A DNA stretch of 64,000 nt from Photobacterium arenosum (GTDB lineage Bacteria > Pseudomonadota > Gammaproteobacteria > Enterobacterales > Vibrionaceae), in the NCBI RefSeq assembly GCF_014841115.1, contig NZ_JACYTP010000010.1, forward strand, positions 1 through 64,000. The letters are read 5' to 3'. The notes under the pieces are model-generated. The model worked only from the letters and a program-made list of their open reading frames with translations, was not told the DNA's origin and did no database searches. A program made the position numbers and the translations under genes. Below, piece after piece: positions 45,455-55,103 of the stretch (position 1 is its first letter; every line of letters starts with the position of its first letter).

Positions 45455-46798
45455 GTGATCACCGTTGAAAAGAAAGATGGCCATAACCTGAAAATGTCAC
45501 ATGTCATCCATGAGGCAAAAAATCGTCAGCTTGATGTATTTCTTTTCATTCCCGGTGAACTTGGCCTGAACGCCAATATCATGTCTGAAGACGAGTTCTA
45601 CCATAATGTCATTCACGGTAAGCGAACTTACTTCAGTGATGTTCATCATCTTCCACTGGTACACAGTCGCCTCGCCAGTCGTGGTAATTTGCCATCCGGT
45701 CAGTATCGCTTGAGCCTGAGTTTGTTTGCTTACCAGTTTGCGGTGGCACTGGAAGAAACCGTCCATCAACTACTTGATGAAAAAACAGAGCGAACCACAG
45801 AGGAACTGGAAGAAGTCGCCAGTGTTTCGGCAGGGATTCTCAAGCGTTTGCGCCGGAATGTGCCGAGTGATGAAGAACTGCTCAAGTATTACCAAAACAT
45901 AGATAACTATTTGTCCTGGTTTACAGAACAGCGTTTCCTTTCGTTGGTCGCCCACCTGCCAAGAGCGGAAAACTACAGCGAAATCAAAGCACTGTATCTG
46001 GATTTCTGTCAGACAGAATCCGCTCACCGTTTATCTAATAATTATAACTCTGAGCGCGCAACGGCTGATCCAACGCGCATGTCGAACAAAATGCGGTTGC
46101 TGCGACGCCTGATAGAATATCCGGTCACCATGAAAGAGAGCACGACTGTTTTGGGTAATACCACCAAAAAAGTCGTGACAGGGTTTGCGGCCGGTTTTGT
46201 GATGATCTTTGTCACCATCATGCTGATTGAGGCCCGCGGTGTACTTGGTGACATTACCGCGTCGTTTATCCTGGTGCTGTCGGTAATTTATGCCGCCCGC
46301 GAGGTGTTTAAAGACGACCTTAAGCACGCTCTCTGGCGCTGGGTACGAAAAGGCAAACCCAAGTGGCGTAAACAGTTTTTTGACAGCGACAGCAATAAAC
46401 TGATTGGCCGCCAGCTGGAATGGCTGGAATACATGCGCTACGACACGCTGGATGACAACATCAAAAAAGCGCGCAAGCACAAGGTGTCGGCTAAAGAAGA
46501 AGCCATTCTGCATTACAAAAGTACCACCAGAATGTCGACGACCAAGTTTCTGACCGGGTATGAGCAAACCAAAGAATCGATTCTTTTTGATCTGCGCTTC
46601 CTGTCCACGCTGATGGAAAAAGGTTCCCAGAAGATTTACGTCATGCGTGACGGCCAGGTGGCGAGAGAATCGGTTGAAAAACGGCACCTGATTAACCTGA
46701 TCACCCGTGAGAGTGACGAAGATCAGGAACCTAAAATACAGCGCTGGAAGATCATCATGAACCGTTCAAAGATCGTCGATATTGAAGCGATTGACTGA
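45455..46798 (+). CDS. Unknown 447-aa protein with two central membrane helices
   Basis: This protein starts at GTG 45455 (GAGAGG about 13 bases upstream); ATG 45494 is an alternative. It has a long soluble N-terminal part (about 1-235) with an acidic helical region (DEKTERTTEELEEVASVSAGILKRLRRN). A pair of hydrophobic helices follows (KVVTGFAAGFVMIFVTIMLIEA and ITASFILVLSVIYAAREVF). The C-terminal part of about 160 residues is basic and soluble. I recognise no domain. The two-helix hairpin suggests an inner-membrane protein with both ends cytoplasmic. Confidence 0.7.
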   Translation: MITVEKKDGHNLKMSHVIHEAKNRQLDVFLFIPGELGLNANIMSEDEFYHNVIHGKRTYFSDVHHLPLVHSRLASRGNLPSGQYRLSLSLFAYQFAVALEETVHQLLDEKTERTTEELEEVASVSAGILKRLRRNVPSDEELLKYYQNIDNYLSWFTEQRFLSLVAHLPRAENYSEIKALYLDFCQTESAHRLSNNYNSERATADPTRMSNKMRLLRRLIEYPVTMKESTTVLGNTTKKVVTGFAAGFVMIFVTIMLIEARGVLGDITASFILVLSVIYAAREVFKDDLKHALWRWVRKGKPKWRKQFFDSDSNKLIGRQLEWLEYMRYDTLDDNIKKARKHKVSAKEEAILHYKSTTRMSTTKFLTGYEQTKESILFDLRFLSTLMEKGSQKIYVMRDGQVARESVEKRHLINLITRESDEDQEPKIQRWKIIMNRSKIVDIEAID

Positions 46799-46951
46799 TT
46801 TCCTTCACTAACTGACACGATTGTGGGCCTCTTCTATGCTTATGTTATGAGGAGGCCCACTTTCCGATGCCATTAACCCTACATTTTATGCCTTGTTTAC
46901 AGGCCGTAACTTGATACGCTACCCCTCACTTTCATCTTCCTGGCGGCCATT

Positions 46952-48421
46952 ATGCGCAAACTGACCGAATTGATTTTCAATAATACTTACAGTGAATTAC
47001 CCAGTGTGTTCGGCACCCGGGTGATCCCCCAGCCGCTGGAAAATCCTTACCTGGTCAGTGTCAATCCTGCCGTCTGTGAAATGCTGGAACTGGATCCTGC
47101 CGAAGCGCAGACCCCTTTCTTTGCAGAACTGTTTACCGGCAATGAGGCACTGCACGGACTTGACCCGCTGGCCATGAAATACACAGGTCATCAGTTCGGT
47201 CAGTACAATCCGGATTTAGGCGATGGACGCGGCCTGTTGATGGGAGAAGTGATCACATCACAAGGCAAAAAGTGGGACATTCATCTGAAAGGCTCCGGGC
47301 AAACCCCTTATTCCCGCATGGGAGACGGACGCGCAGTGTTACGTTCCAGCATCCGTGAATATCTGGCCAGTGCGGCCATGAAAGGCCTGGGTATCCGAAC
47401 CACGCATGCACTGGCCGTGTTAGCCAGCGACACCCCTGTTTACCGGGAAAAAGCAGAACCGGGCGCCACACTGATCCGTGTCGCAGAAAGCCACCTGCGT
47501 TTCGGCCACTTTGAATACCTGTTTTATACCCAGCAGCACACGGAGCTGAAGCTGCTGGCAGATTATCTGATCAAGCATCATTTCGCTGATCTACTCACCC
47601 ATGCCACACCGTATGCGGCCATGTTCCAGCGCATCGTCGATCTGACAGCCACCTTAATCGCTGACTGGCAAGCCGTTGGTTTTGCTCACGGTGTGATGAA
47701 TACCGACAACATGTCAGTGCTCGGACTGACATTCGACTACGGTCCTTACGGGTTCCTGGACGATTATCAACCGGGTTATATCTGTAACCATTCAGACTAT
47801 TCAGGCCGCTACGCGTTTAACCAGCAACCGTCCATTGCACTGTGGAATTTATCCGCGCTTGGCTATGCATTAACCCCGCTTCTCGACAAAGAAGAGATTG
47901 ATGCCGCACTGCACAGCTACCAGTCACGGCTTCAACAGGAATACAGCATCCGGATGCGCAATAAATTGGGCATTATGGAACGCCATGAAGAAGACAGCGC
48001 CCTGTTCAGTGAGATGTTTGAGCTGCTCGCCAATCAGGCAATAGATTACACCCTGTTCTTCAGAACGCTGACTGACATTCCAGCCGGAAACCTGACTGAC
48101 AGCAGCCACCTGTTTTCGGATCTGGTTAACGATCCTGCGCCCCTGCAAGCCTGGCTTAACACTTACGCGAAGCGACTGACACTCGAACAGAACAACGATG
48201 CCGATCGCTTAGCGTTAATGCGGCTGCATAATCCTAAATACATACTGAGGAATTATTTAGCCCAGCAAGCCATTGAGCAGGCGGAAAGTGGTGACTATAC
48301 CATGGTTGAGAATCTGCTGACCGTGCTGGCCAACCCATATGACGATCACCCTGGCTATGAGCAGCTGGCGGCGAAACCACCGCAGTGGGGAAAAGAGCTG
48401 GAAATCAGTTGCTCGTCTTAG
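46952..48421 (+). CDS. selO: Protein adenylyltransferase SelO (YdiU)
   Basis: SelO is a pseudokinase-fold enzyme that transfers AMP to proteins, linked to oxidative-stress defence. The protein is 489 aa (E. coli 478). Family segments are YTGHQFGQYNPDLGDGRGLLMGEV, IHLKGSGQTPYSRMGDGRAVLRSSIREYLASAAMKGLGIRTT, HGVMNTDNMSVLGLTFDYGPYGFLDDY, which carries the catalytic Asp and metal site, and QPSIALWNLSALGYAL. A weak GGCGG ribosome site precedes it. In E. coli selO is near aroH and ppsA, as partly mirrored here. Confidence 0.95.
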   Translation: MRKLTELIFNNTYSELPSVFGTRVIPQPLENPYLVSVNPAVCEMLELDPAEAQTPFFAELFTGNEALHGLDPLAMKYTGHQFGQYNPDLGDGRGLLMGEVITSQGKKWDIHLKGSGQTPYSRMGDGRAVLRSSIREYLASAAMKGLGIRTTHALAVLASDTPVYREKAEPGATLIRVAESHLRFGHFEYLFYTQQHTELKLLADYLIKHHFADLLTHATPYAAMFQRIVDLTATLIADWQAVGFAHGVMNTDNMSVLGLTFDYGPYGFLDDYQPGYICNHSDYSGRYAFNQQPSIALWNLSALGYALTPLLDKEEIDAALHSYQSRLQQEYSIRMRNKLGIMERHEEDSALFSEMFELLANQAIDYTLFFRTLTDIPAGNLTDSSHLFSDLVNDPAPLQAWLNTYAKRLTLEQNNDADRLALMRLHNPKYILRNYLAQQAIEQAESGDYTMVENLLTVLANPYDDHPGYEQLAAKPPQWGKELEISCSS

Positions 48422-48477
48422 CAAACACACTTTTCCGGCACGATGCCGACACGATAGAAAAGAGCGGCAAGTATAAT

Positions 48478-48501
48478 AAGAGCCTGAATACTCAGGCTCT
48501 T
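48478..48501. terminator. Hairpin between selO and the PEP-barrel gene
   Basis: AAGAGCCTGA and TCAGGCTCTT form a 10-bp stem with a 4-nt loop. Flanking U-tracts are short, so efficiency is uncertain. It lies between convergent genes. Confidence 0.65.
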
Positions 48502-48506
48502 CGTAG

Positions 48507-49430
48507 TTATTGTGGGCTGCAGATAAGACTCGTCACTGCGTGTTCCGATAGCCAGCGCTGAAGTTTTGGCTGAACGGTGACGGAGCGTGACAGTAATTCA
48601 CAAGGCTTATTCACTTCCCGGCTCTTTTTCAGCGCACGTTCCGCCAGAAACAACACAGCGTCATTATAAGGTTCGTCGTAATCCAGCGTGTCATTTGCCG
48701 GGTCTATCGCCAGCGTCAGTTGTGCCAGATGATCCAGATCGATCACCACGCCATCAAAATAATGCAGAAATTTATCCGCCATCACAGCATTGGCCGGTAA
48801 ATCACACATCAGGTGCACCTGCAAACCTGACTTCCCGCGAAACAAACCTTGTTCTGCCAGCAAGTCATGAACGGATGCCGCATCGCTGTATGTCCGGACA
48901 AAAGGAATCACTATAGCTATCGGCAGATCACCGGTCACATGGCGCAGCTGCTTTATAATTTTACACTGCAGTGCAAACATCCTGGCCCACTGCGGGTGCA
49001 GGTAGCGAGCCACACCGCGCAGTCCCATCACAGGATTTTCTTCTCTCGGCATTAAATGACCGCCAATCTGGGTACTGTCGCTGGCAATCTCCGCTCCGCT
49101 GAGTCTCAGCTTAAGTACCGGTTTGGTCTGTCCTGCCGCAATACGTTTCTGAGCAAATTCAGACAAATCACTGACCAGCCTGTCAACCAGATAGCTCTCA
49201 GTATCTTTGCCGCCTGTTATCGCTGACAACGCCGCTTTCTCATCGTCATTGAGCGCATCCGGCTGACACACAGCGCTGAGATGAATCCCGGTTTCAGCTA
49301 TTAACGCATCCAACCCTATCAAGGCTGTATTACTGACTTCATCTGTTGACCTTGATACCAATTGCGAGCGCGTCAATGCGATTGCTTTACCCGCGACAAC
49401 ATTGGTCGCCCACTCCTCTGCGGACATCAT
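48507..49430 (-). CDS. Stand-alone PEP-synthase-like C-terminal barrel protein
   Basis: This 307-aa protein resembles only the last third of phosphoenolpyruvate synthase, the PEP/pyruvate-binding barrel. NPVMGLRGVARYLHP, IVIPFVRTYSDAASVHDLLAEQGL and HLMCDLPANAVMADKFLHYFDGVVIDLDHLAQLTLAIDP correspond to PpsA segments. Two metal-site positions are changed: Glu of MCE is Asp, and the SND motif reads LDH. The catalytic Cys may survive in KPCEL. The ATP-grasp and phospho-His domains are absent. It starts at ATG 49430, 6 bases after AAGGGAG, and is divergent from aroH. It is not obviously a pseudogene, because the frame and ribosome site are intact. Confidence 0.78.
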   Translation of the reverse strand: MMSAEEWATNVVAGKAIALTRSQLVSRSTDEVSNTALIGLDALIAETGIHLSAVCQPDALNDDEKAALSAITGGKDTESYLVDRLVSDLSEFAQKRIAAGQTKPVLKLRLSGAEIASDSTQIGGHLMPREENPVMGLRGVARYLHPQWARMFALQCKIIKQLRHVTGDLPIAIVIPFVRTYSDAASVHDLLAEQGLFRGKSGLQVHLMCDLPANAVMADKFLHYFDGVVIDLDHLAQLTLAIDPANDTLDYDEPYNDAVLFLAERALKKSREVNKPCELLSRSVTVQPKLQRWLSEHAVTSLICSPQ

Positions 49431-49700
49431 AGCCATCTCCCTTACACTGCTGTTTATTATCTGTTATTCAACCAAAGTAGCTCAGCATCCGAGTTACTCT
49501 CAAAGGTAAGCACCATTATTATGCTTACAGGAAACATAACAATTCACTTTTGTCCGGTGCAACCATTATTCAGGTTTTCTTCAGATCCCAGTAAATTCAG
49601 GCCATAAAGGTGATGGATATTAATCGTTTGGTTTATTCCTGCGGCCTTTTAGGCTATCTTTATCCGTCATCAATGTTACACCTGAAAAGCAGGCGCCCAA

Positions 49701-50753
49701 ATGCCCCAAAAAACCGATGAACTTCGTACCGTCAGTCTCGGACGTATGCCTTCTCCAGACGAGGTGGAAGCCGCCCATCCGATGACAGATACCACCGCCA
49801 AGCACATCGCTCATTCCCGCCGTGAGATCGAAAACATTCTGACAGGCAAAGATAACCGCCTTCTGGTCATCGTTGGCCCATGTTCAGTCCATGATACAGA
49901 AGCCGCTCTGGACTATGCGCGTCGCCTGCTGACACTAAAAGACAAATACCAGGAAAAACTGTGCATTGTAATGCGCACCTATTTCGAAAAACCACGGACT
50001 GTCGTTGGCTGGAAGGGCCTGGTTTCCGATCCCCATCTTGATGGTAGTCTGGATTTAGTTGCCGGTTTGTACAAAGCCAGAAAACTACTGCTCGACATTA
50101 ATCAGCTGGGCATGCCAACAGCGACCGAGTTCCTTGATATGATCACAGGCCAGTACATTGCGGACTTGATCAGCTGGGGAGCGATTGGCGCACGTACCAC
50201 TGAATCTCAGATACACCGTGAAATGGCCTCTGCGCTTTCCTGCCCGGTAGGATTTAAAAACGGCACCGATGGTAATGTGAAAATTGCGATAGATGCGATT
50301 CGTGCCACCCGTGCACCGCACGTTTTTTGCTCCCCGGCAAAAAATGGCGAGATGACGATTTACAAAACCGCGGGCAATCCCCATGGCCACATTATTTTGC
50401 GTGGCGGAAAAATGCCAAATTATCACGCAGAAGACATTCAGGCAGCCTGTGACGCGCTGGAAGAGTTTGCGCTGCCGACTAAGCTGGTAGTCGATTTCAG
50501 CCATGGAAACTGTCAGAAGCAACATAAACGCCAGCTTGATGTGGCTGCCGACATCTGTAAACAATTGACAGATGGCAGTCGCTACATTGCCGGCATTATG
50601 GCAGAAAGCTTTATTGTTGAAGGTAATCAGTCACTGGAAAGCGGCCAGGAAAAAGGCCTGACCTATGGTCAATCCATCACCGACCCTTGCATAAGCTGGG
50701 AAGATACTGAAGAAATGCTTGCCATGCTCGCTGCTGCAGTCCAAAAACAATAA
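49701..50753 (+). CDS. aroH: 3-deoxy-7-phosphoheptulonate synthase, AroH type
   Basis: This enzyme condenses PEP and erythrose 4-phosphate, the first step of aromatic amino-acid synthesis. The protein is 350 aa. The class I core is intact: VGPCSVHD, RTYFEKPRTVVGWKGLVSDPHLDGS, GAIGARTTESQIHREMASALS, KNGTDG, and HGNCQKQHKRQ. Segment-by-segment it resembles the Trp-sensitive E. coli AroH (TDELRT start, TATEFLDMITGQYIADLISWG, TYGQSITDPCISWEDTEE) more than AroF or AroG. No TrpR operator was found upstream, so the feedback ligand is inferred only. Confidence 0.92.
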   Translation: MPQKTDELRTVSLGRMPSPDEVEAAHPMTDTTAKHIAHSRREIENILTGKDNRLLVIVGPCSVHDTEAALDYARRLLTLKDKYQEKLCIVMRTYFEKPRTVVGWKGLVSDPHLDGSLDLVAGLYKARKLLLDINQLGMPTATEFLDMITGQYIADLISWGAIGARTTESQIHREMASALSCPVGFKNGTDGNVKIAIDAIRATRAPHVFCSPAKNGEMTIYKTAGNPHGHIILRGGKMPNYHAEDIQAACDALEEFALPTKLVVDFSHGNCQKQHKRQLDVAADICKQLTDGSRYIAGIMAESFIVEGNQSLESGQEKGLTYGQSITDPCISWEDTEEMLAMLAAAVQKQ

Positions 50754-50837
50754 GCCAGGCCAAAAGCCACTAGTTACAATAATCTGGCGTTTTATGATAT
50801 AAAAACGCCCATTAACAATGATGAGCAGGAATACACC

Positions 50838-51323
50838 ATGCCTTCTTTTGATATTATTTCTGAAGTCGATACCGTTGAGCTGAAAAATGCGGTAGATAAC
50901 AGTAACCGCGAGCTGGACACCCGCTTTGATTTCCGCAATGTTGAAGCCACTTTCAGTCTGAATAAAGAAATCGTGAAAATGTCTGCTGAAGCTGAGTTTC
51001 AGCTGCTGCAAATGCGCGATATCCTTCGCGGAAACTTAGCCAAACGCGGCGTTGATGCCCGCGCGATGGAAACCAAAGACATGGTTCACACTGGGAAAAC
51101 CTATTCACAGGAAGCCATGTTTAAGCAAGGGATTGATACCCCTGTGGCTAAGCAAATAGTCAAAATGCTAAAAGATTCCAAGATCAAAGTGCAAGCCTCT
51201 ATTCAGGGCGACAAAGTCCGGGTAACCGGTAAAAAGCGCGATGACCTGCAAGCTGCAATGGCGCTGGTACGAAGCTCAGAAGAGCTGGATAAACCTTTCC
51301 AGTTTGAAAACTTCCGCGACTGA
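50838..51323 (+). CDS. yajQ: YajQ-family nucleotide-binding protein
   Basis: The 161-aa protein matches the UPF0234/YajQ family: [11 protein letters not shown] at the start, [19 protein letters not shown], and a C-terminal [29 protein letters not shown]. It has two ferredoxin-like domains. YajQ homologues bind nucleotides, including cyclic di-GMP in Xanthomonas, and affect gene expression. AGGAA lies before the ATG. It follows aroH by 84 bases containing a hairpin without a strong U-tract. Confidence 0.95.
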   Translation: MPSFDIISEVDTVELKNAVDNSNRELDTRFDFRNVEATFSLNKEIVKMSAEAEFQLLQMRDILRGNLAKRGVDARAMETKDMVHTGKTYSQEAMFKQGIDTPVAKQIVKMLKDSKIKVQASIQGDKVRVTGKKRDDLQAAMALVRSSEELDKPFQFENFRD

Positions 51324-51345
51324 TTCACCGCTTTATCCATTGATT

Positions 51346-51372
51346 TCAGGAAGGCGATACATGCCTTCCTGA
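51346..51372 (+). terminator. Hairpin after yajQ
   Basis: TCAGGAAGGC and GCCTTCCTGA are perfectly inverted around a 7-nt loop, 22 bases after the yajQ stop. No U-tract follows, so it may be a rho-dependent end or a stabilising hairpin. Confidence 0.5.
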
Positions 51373-51595
51373 TCAGCCACAGAGTCAACATCAACACTTT
51401 TTACACCACTCCAATTAAGTTGTAGTGCGTTATCACAACTTCTCAGCAAGTCTCTGACTCCTTCACTGATTCCTATTGCTTGCTATCACAGTTTGTCATT
51501 TCACCTCACGACAAAACTGTCATAAGCGATACCTTAATTTGCAGTACATTTTTTCGGTCAACTGACCGGCTTTTACTGCACTTAAGGAACCAACA

Positions 51596-53218
51596 ATGAA
51601 TAACAGACACATACTGCAAAGGACGCTGAAGACAGTCCTGATCAGCAGTGCTTTACTCTCTGCCAGCGTCATGGCCACGGCGAATTACAACCCCGATGGC
51701 GTTTATAGCGCGGGTGAACAAGTCATCTATCAGGGAGCCACTTATCAAGCACTGCGCAGCACAGAAAACGAGGCACCCGATACGTTTCTGGGCGATACCT
51801 GGCAACAGGTCAACGCGCAGAATGTAACGTCATCAACAACACCGACGTATCCGGCCTACCAGAGCAGTGCTGTGTATGTAGGGGGCGACCACGTTTCTTA
51901 CAACAGTCAGATTTATAAAGCAAAATGGTGGACACAGGGAGAAGCACCAGACGCCACACCCGGCACAGGCGTTTGGGAGTGGGTCAGTGCAGACAACAAC
52001 CCTGATCCCGGCCCCGGCCCTGATCCGGATCCAACGCCGGAACCGACACCGGCCAACGGTATCATTGGTCAGAACCCGGATGGCAGCTATATCATGAGCA
52101 AAACCTATCTGGATGCCCGTGAAGCCGAACTGACCAGCTCGCCGGAATTCGCTGCCGTGCTGGCTTCAATCAGCACACGCGACAACGCAGTTGTAGAAGC
52201 CGTTGTTCCTGGCTTGTCTACCAACCCGGATAACGTCAAACGGGTTGAAGCCTTAATCAGTGAGCAAAAATGGGATGCGCTGTTCCCGGAGCGCAACGCC
52301 GCCTATACCTACTCTAATTTTCTGAAAGCAGTCGCGAAATTCAAAGGTTTTTGTGCCACCTATACCGATGAGCGTGCAGCGCAATCAGATGCCATCTGTG
52401 CCAAATCGCTGGCCGTCATGTTCGCGCATTTCACTCAGGAAACCGGCGCCCATAACCCCCACTCTCCTTACGAAGAATGGCGGCAGGGCCTGTTCTTTGT
52501 ACGCGAAGCCGGGTGTTCGGAAGAGGCCTCTTCCTGTGGCTACAACAGTGAATGTGCCGCCAGTAACTGGCAGACCGAACAGTGGCCGTGCGGGACTAAC
52601 CCCGACGGCAGTTATGTGAAGTATTTCGGTCGTGGTGCCAAACAACTGTCTTACCACTACAACTACGGCCCCTTCTCTGACTTTATCTTTAACGACGTTA
52701 ACGTACTGCTACAAGATCCGGATCGTGTTGCTGACAGCTGGCTGAACCTGGCGTCTGCCGTGTTCTTCTTTGTGTATCCGCAGCCACCGAAACCGTCCAT
52801 GCTGCATGTTATTGACGGTACATGGCAGCCAACAGCAACAGATATTGCTGAGAAGCGCGTGCCCGGCTTTGGTGTCACCACTATGATCATCAATGGCGGT
52901 ATTGAATGCACGCTTGACACCGAGAAACCTCAGTCAGTCAACCGTATTAAATACTACCGTGGTCACGCTGCCGCTCTGGGTGTTGCCATTCCCGCAGACG
53001 AACAGCTGGGCTGTGCGGGTATGAAAGCGTTCAAGAAAACAGGTGACAGCACCTTTGGCCTGTACTGGGAAAATGACTGGAGCTATTACCCGGATAACCC
53101 GGGCGGCAGCAGCTTTGCCTGCCGGATTGAATCCGGGTATCAAACCGCACACACCACACTGAAAAAAGGCGATTATGCCAAGTGTATCCAGAAGTATTAC
53201 GGCGTGACGATTGAGTAA
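51596..53218 (+). CDS. Secreted GH19 chitinase with two chitin-binding modules
   Basis: The protein is 540 aa, exported by a signal peptide ending near residue 28 (ASVMATA). Two CBM5/12-type chitin-binding modules follow at about residues 31-72 and 85-128 ([18 protein letters not shown] and [26 protein letters not shown]). A Pro/Asp/Gly linker leads to a GH19-type catalytic domain from about 155. The general acid is likely the Glu of [12 protein letters not shown], and [16 protein letters not shown] is a family hallmark. It would hydrolyse chitin with inversion outside the cell. AAGGAA precedes the ATG, and a strong terminator follows. Confidence 0.92.
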   Translation: MNNRHILQRTLKTVLISSALLSASVMATANYNPDGVYSAGEQVIYQGATYQALRSTENEAPDTFLGDTWQQVNAQNVTSSTTPTYPAYQSSAVYVGGDHVSYNSQIYKAKWWTQGEAPDATPGTGVWEWVSADNNPDPGPGPDPDPTPEPTPANGIIGQNPDGSYIMSKTYLDAREAELTSSPEFAAVLASISTRDNAVVEAVVPGLSTNPDNVKRVEALISEQKWDALFPERNAAYTYSNFLKAVAKFKGFCATYTDERAAQSDAICAKSLAVMFAHFTQETGAHNPHSPYEEWRQGLFFVREAGCSEEASSCGYNSECAASNWQTEQWPCGTNPDGSYVKYFGRGAKQLSYHYNYGPFSDFIFNDVNVLLQDPDRVADSWLNLASAVFFFVYPQPPKPSMLHVIDGTWQPTATDIAEKRVPGFGVTTMIINGGIECTLDTEKPQSVNRIKYYRGHAAALGVAIPADEQLGCAGMKAFKKTGDSTFGLYWENDWSYYPDNPGGSSFACRIESGYQTAHTTLKKGDYAKCIQKYYGVTIE

Positions 53219-53250
53219 CACCACTCATTCCAGCAACATCAGATAAAGAT

Positions 53251-53293
53251 TCCGGGATAATGAACAGCGTCATGCACTTATCCCGGATTTTTT
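53251..53293 (+). terminator. Terminator after the chitinase gene
   Basis: TCCGGGATAA and TTATCCCGGA form a 10-bp stem with a 17-nt loop, followed by six T residues. Confidence 0.88.
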
Positions 53294-53457
53294 CATGCAA
53301 TAGCCTGAAAATGTGCAAGCTGTGACACCGATTCCCCTATCCGCTTTCTGTACCCTGATTTCTTTTTGTCTCACACCCGAGTTTGTTAGAGTGCCACTGC
53401 CTATCGTCGCAGACGGTGATCAGGCGACACCTTTTTCACAACTAACGGAAACACTGA

Positions 53458-54075
53458 ATGACCCTGCCAGAGCGTCCATATGACGAACAACCTGAAAACC
53501 CGCTTATCTGGCCCATTCTCAGCCTGCTGGAAAAGCAACCCGATGGATGGATGGTGCATACCCTGGCGGAATCGTTGAAGCAGCAAGGTTTACTGAACAC
53601 CTTAGACGAGGTTGCTGAGCAGGATCTGTTCAAGCGAAATTTTCTGTTGATGAATGCGCTATACCAGCTGCAGCAAATGCTGTTGCCCCGGCAGTGGCTG
53701 CAGGCTCAGGCAATGAACATCAAACTGATGCAAAATCAGGGTGATCAGCAGGTCGACGAGCAAGACCCGCTCAGGGAATACTATCTGGACTGGCAGAATT
53801 ATAACTCTGATACCCACTCCATCCGCGATCTGCTGTCAACGTTCTGGCAAAGATATCAGCAACACATTGGCAACCTGAGTGTCACGACAAATGCCTCATG
53901 GCAACAAGATCTGGCCGTACTTGAGCTTCCCGCTGATGCCAGTCCGGCACAAATACGCAAACAATGGCGAAGGCTGGCATTGCGCTGGCACCCTGATCGC
54001 CCGGAAGGTAATACAGAGAAATTCCGACAGGCCTGTGAAGCCTGGCAGCGCATTCAAAGCCGCCTCCACAACTAA
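53458..54075 (+). CDS. DnaJ-related protein
   Basis: The protein is 205 aa with an N-terminal helical DnaJ-related domain (about 1-130; ENPLIWPILSLLEKQPDGWMVHTLAESLKQQG). A C-terminal J-domain remnant follows (about 145-205) with LRWHPDRPEGNTEKFRQACEAWQRIQ, including the HPD motif that stimulates Hsp70 ATPase. It is therefore a possible co-chaperone. The client and the Hsp70 partner are unknown. Two unusual Hsp70 genes lie only 4 kb away, but no direct link is shown. Confidence 0.85.
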   Translation: MTLPERPYDEQPENPLIWPILSLLEKQPDGWMVHTLAESLKQQGLLNTLDEVAEQDLFKRNFLLMNALYQLQQMLLPRQWLQAQAMNIKLMQNQGDQQVDEQDPLREYYLDWQNYNSDTHSIRDLLSTFWQRYQQHIGNLSVTTNASWQQDLAVLELPADASPAQIRKQWRRLALRWHPDRPEGNTEKFRQACEAWQRIQSRLHN

Positions 54076-54198
54076 CCCCAAACGCCAACTCATTCAATTT
54101 TTTCTAATAAGCTGTTCGTCAGCCTGAACTGTTCTGTTGCCTTTGCCCGGCGTACACTTTTTTCAAACTACGCCGGAAGCTGATATTCGGAGGCAATC

Positions 54199-55041
54199 AT
54201 GGCAATCAGACACATTCAACATATCCTGCGCTCTCACCCATCGTCAGATGGTGATGGTGTCAAAATTCAACGCGTGCATGGTTTCGACAATGCGGCATTC
54301 TCGCCTTTTCTGATGGTTGATGAGCTCAAGTCTGATCAGGCCGCTGACTATATTGGCGGGTTTCCACCTCATCCGCACCGAGGCATAGAAACACTGACTT
54401 ATATGTTACGCGGTCACTTCCAGCACCAAGACCACTTGGGCAACAAAGGCGAGCTGAAAGACGGTGGTGCGCAATGGATGTCGGCAGGTAAAGGGGTTAT
54501 TCACAGTGAGATGCCCATCATGGCCGACGGGCAATTACATGGTTTTCAAATTTGGATAAACCTGCCCGCCAACAAAAAAATGTTGCCCGCTCAGTACCAT
54601 GACTTCCAGTCTGACGTGATTACAGAGAAACAACTAAATGAGCAGAACCTGATTCGTGTTATTGCCGGCGATCTCACCATTGACGGTGACACTCTGACAG
54701 GTCCGCTACAAGATACGGGTGTACCCACCACTATTGCAGACTGGCGAGCAGCAGCCGGTGAGCAATTGAACAGTTGCCTGAACCCGGATTTCCAGGCCAT
54801 GCTGTATGTTTACCAGGGAGCAGTCAGCATCGAGGGACGACATGCCAAAGCCGGTGAACTGGTGATGTTAACCGCCGGTGAAGGTCTGGCAATAACAGCC
54901 ACAGAAGATACCGGGCTGCTATTGCTATCGGGCACTCCGATAAATGAGCCAGTGGCACATTACGGCCCTTTTGTCATGAATACCATGGAAGAGATCGAGC
55001 AAGCGATTCGTGATTATCAGACCGGCCAGCTGACCGACTAG
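54199..55041 (+). CDS. Pirin-family protein
   Basis: The protein is 280 aa with the double cupin fold of pirins. The N-terminal cupin holds the metal ligands in FPPHPHRGIETLTYMLRGHFQHQDHLG and SAGKGVIHSEMP, with three His and one Glu. The second cupin begins around residue 190. Bacterial pirins such as YhhW can show quercetinase activity, and others bind metabolic enzymes. GGAGG precedes the ATG. It stands alone, with a terminator after it. Confidence 0.93.
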   Translation: MAIRHIQHILRSHPSSDGDGVKIQRVHGFDNAAFSPFLMVDELKSDQAADYIGGFPPHPHRGIETLTYMLRGHFQHQDHLGNKGELKDGGAQWMSAGKGVIHSEMPIMADGQLHGFQIWINLPANKKMLPAQYHDFQSDVITEKQLNEQNLIRVIAGDLTIDGDTLTGPLQDTGVPTTIADWRAAAGEQLNSCLNPDFQAMLYVYQGAVSIEGRHAKAGELVMLTAGEGLAITATEDTGLLLLSGTPINEPVAHYGPFVMNTMEEIEQAIRDYQTGQLTD

Positions 55042-55062
55042 CTGATAGCCACAAGCCCTACG

Positions 55063-55091
55063 AAAACAGCCCGCAATGCGGGCTGTTTTTT
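55063..55091. terminator. Bidirectional terminator between pirin and lpxL
   Basis: AAAACAGCCCGC and GCGGGCTGTTTT form a perfect 12-bp stem with loop AAT, with A and T runs on both sides. Confidence 0.95.
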
Positions 55092-55103
55092 ATCTTTCGC
55101 CAA

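Noticed and set aside
51506..51523. Possible Pho box upstream of the chitinase gene (CTGTCAT at 51517)
   Set aside because: There is no second repeat unit 11 bp away in either direction, so the PhoB pattern is not met.
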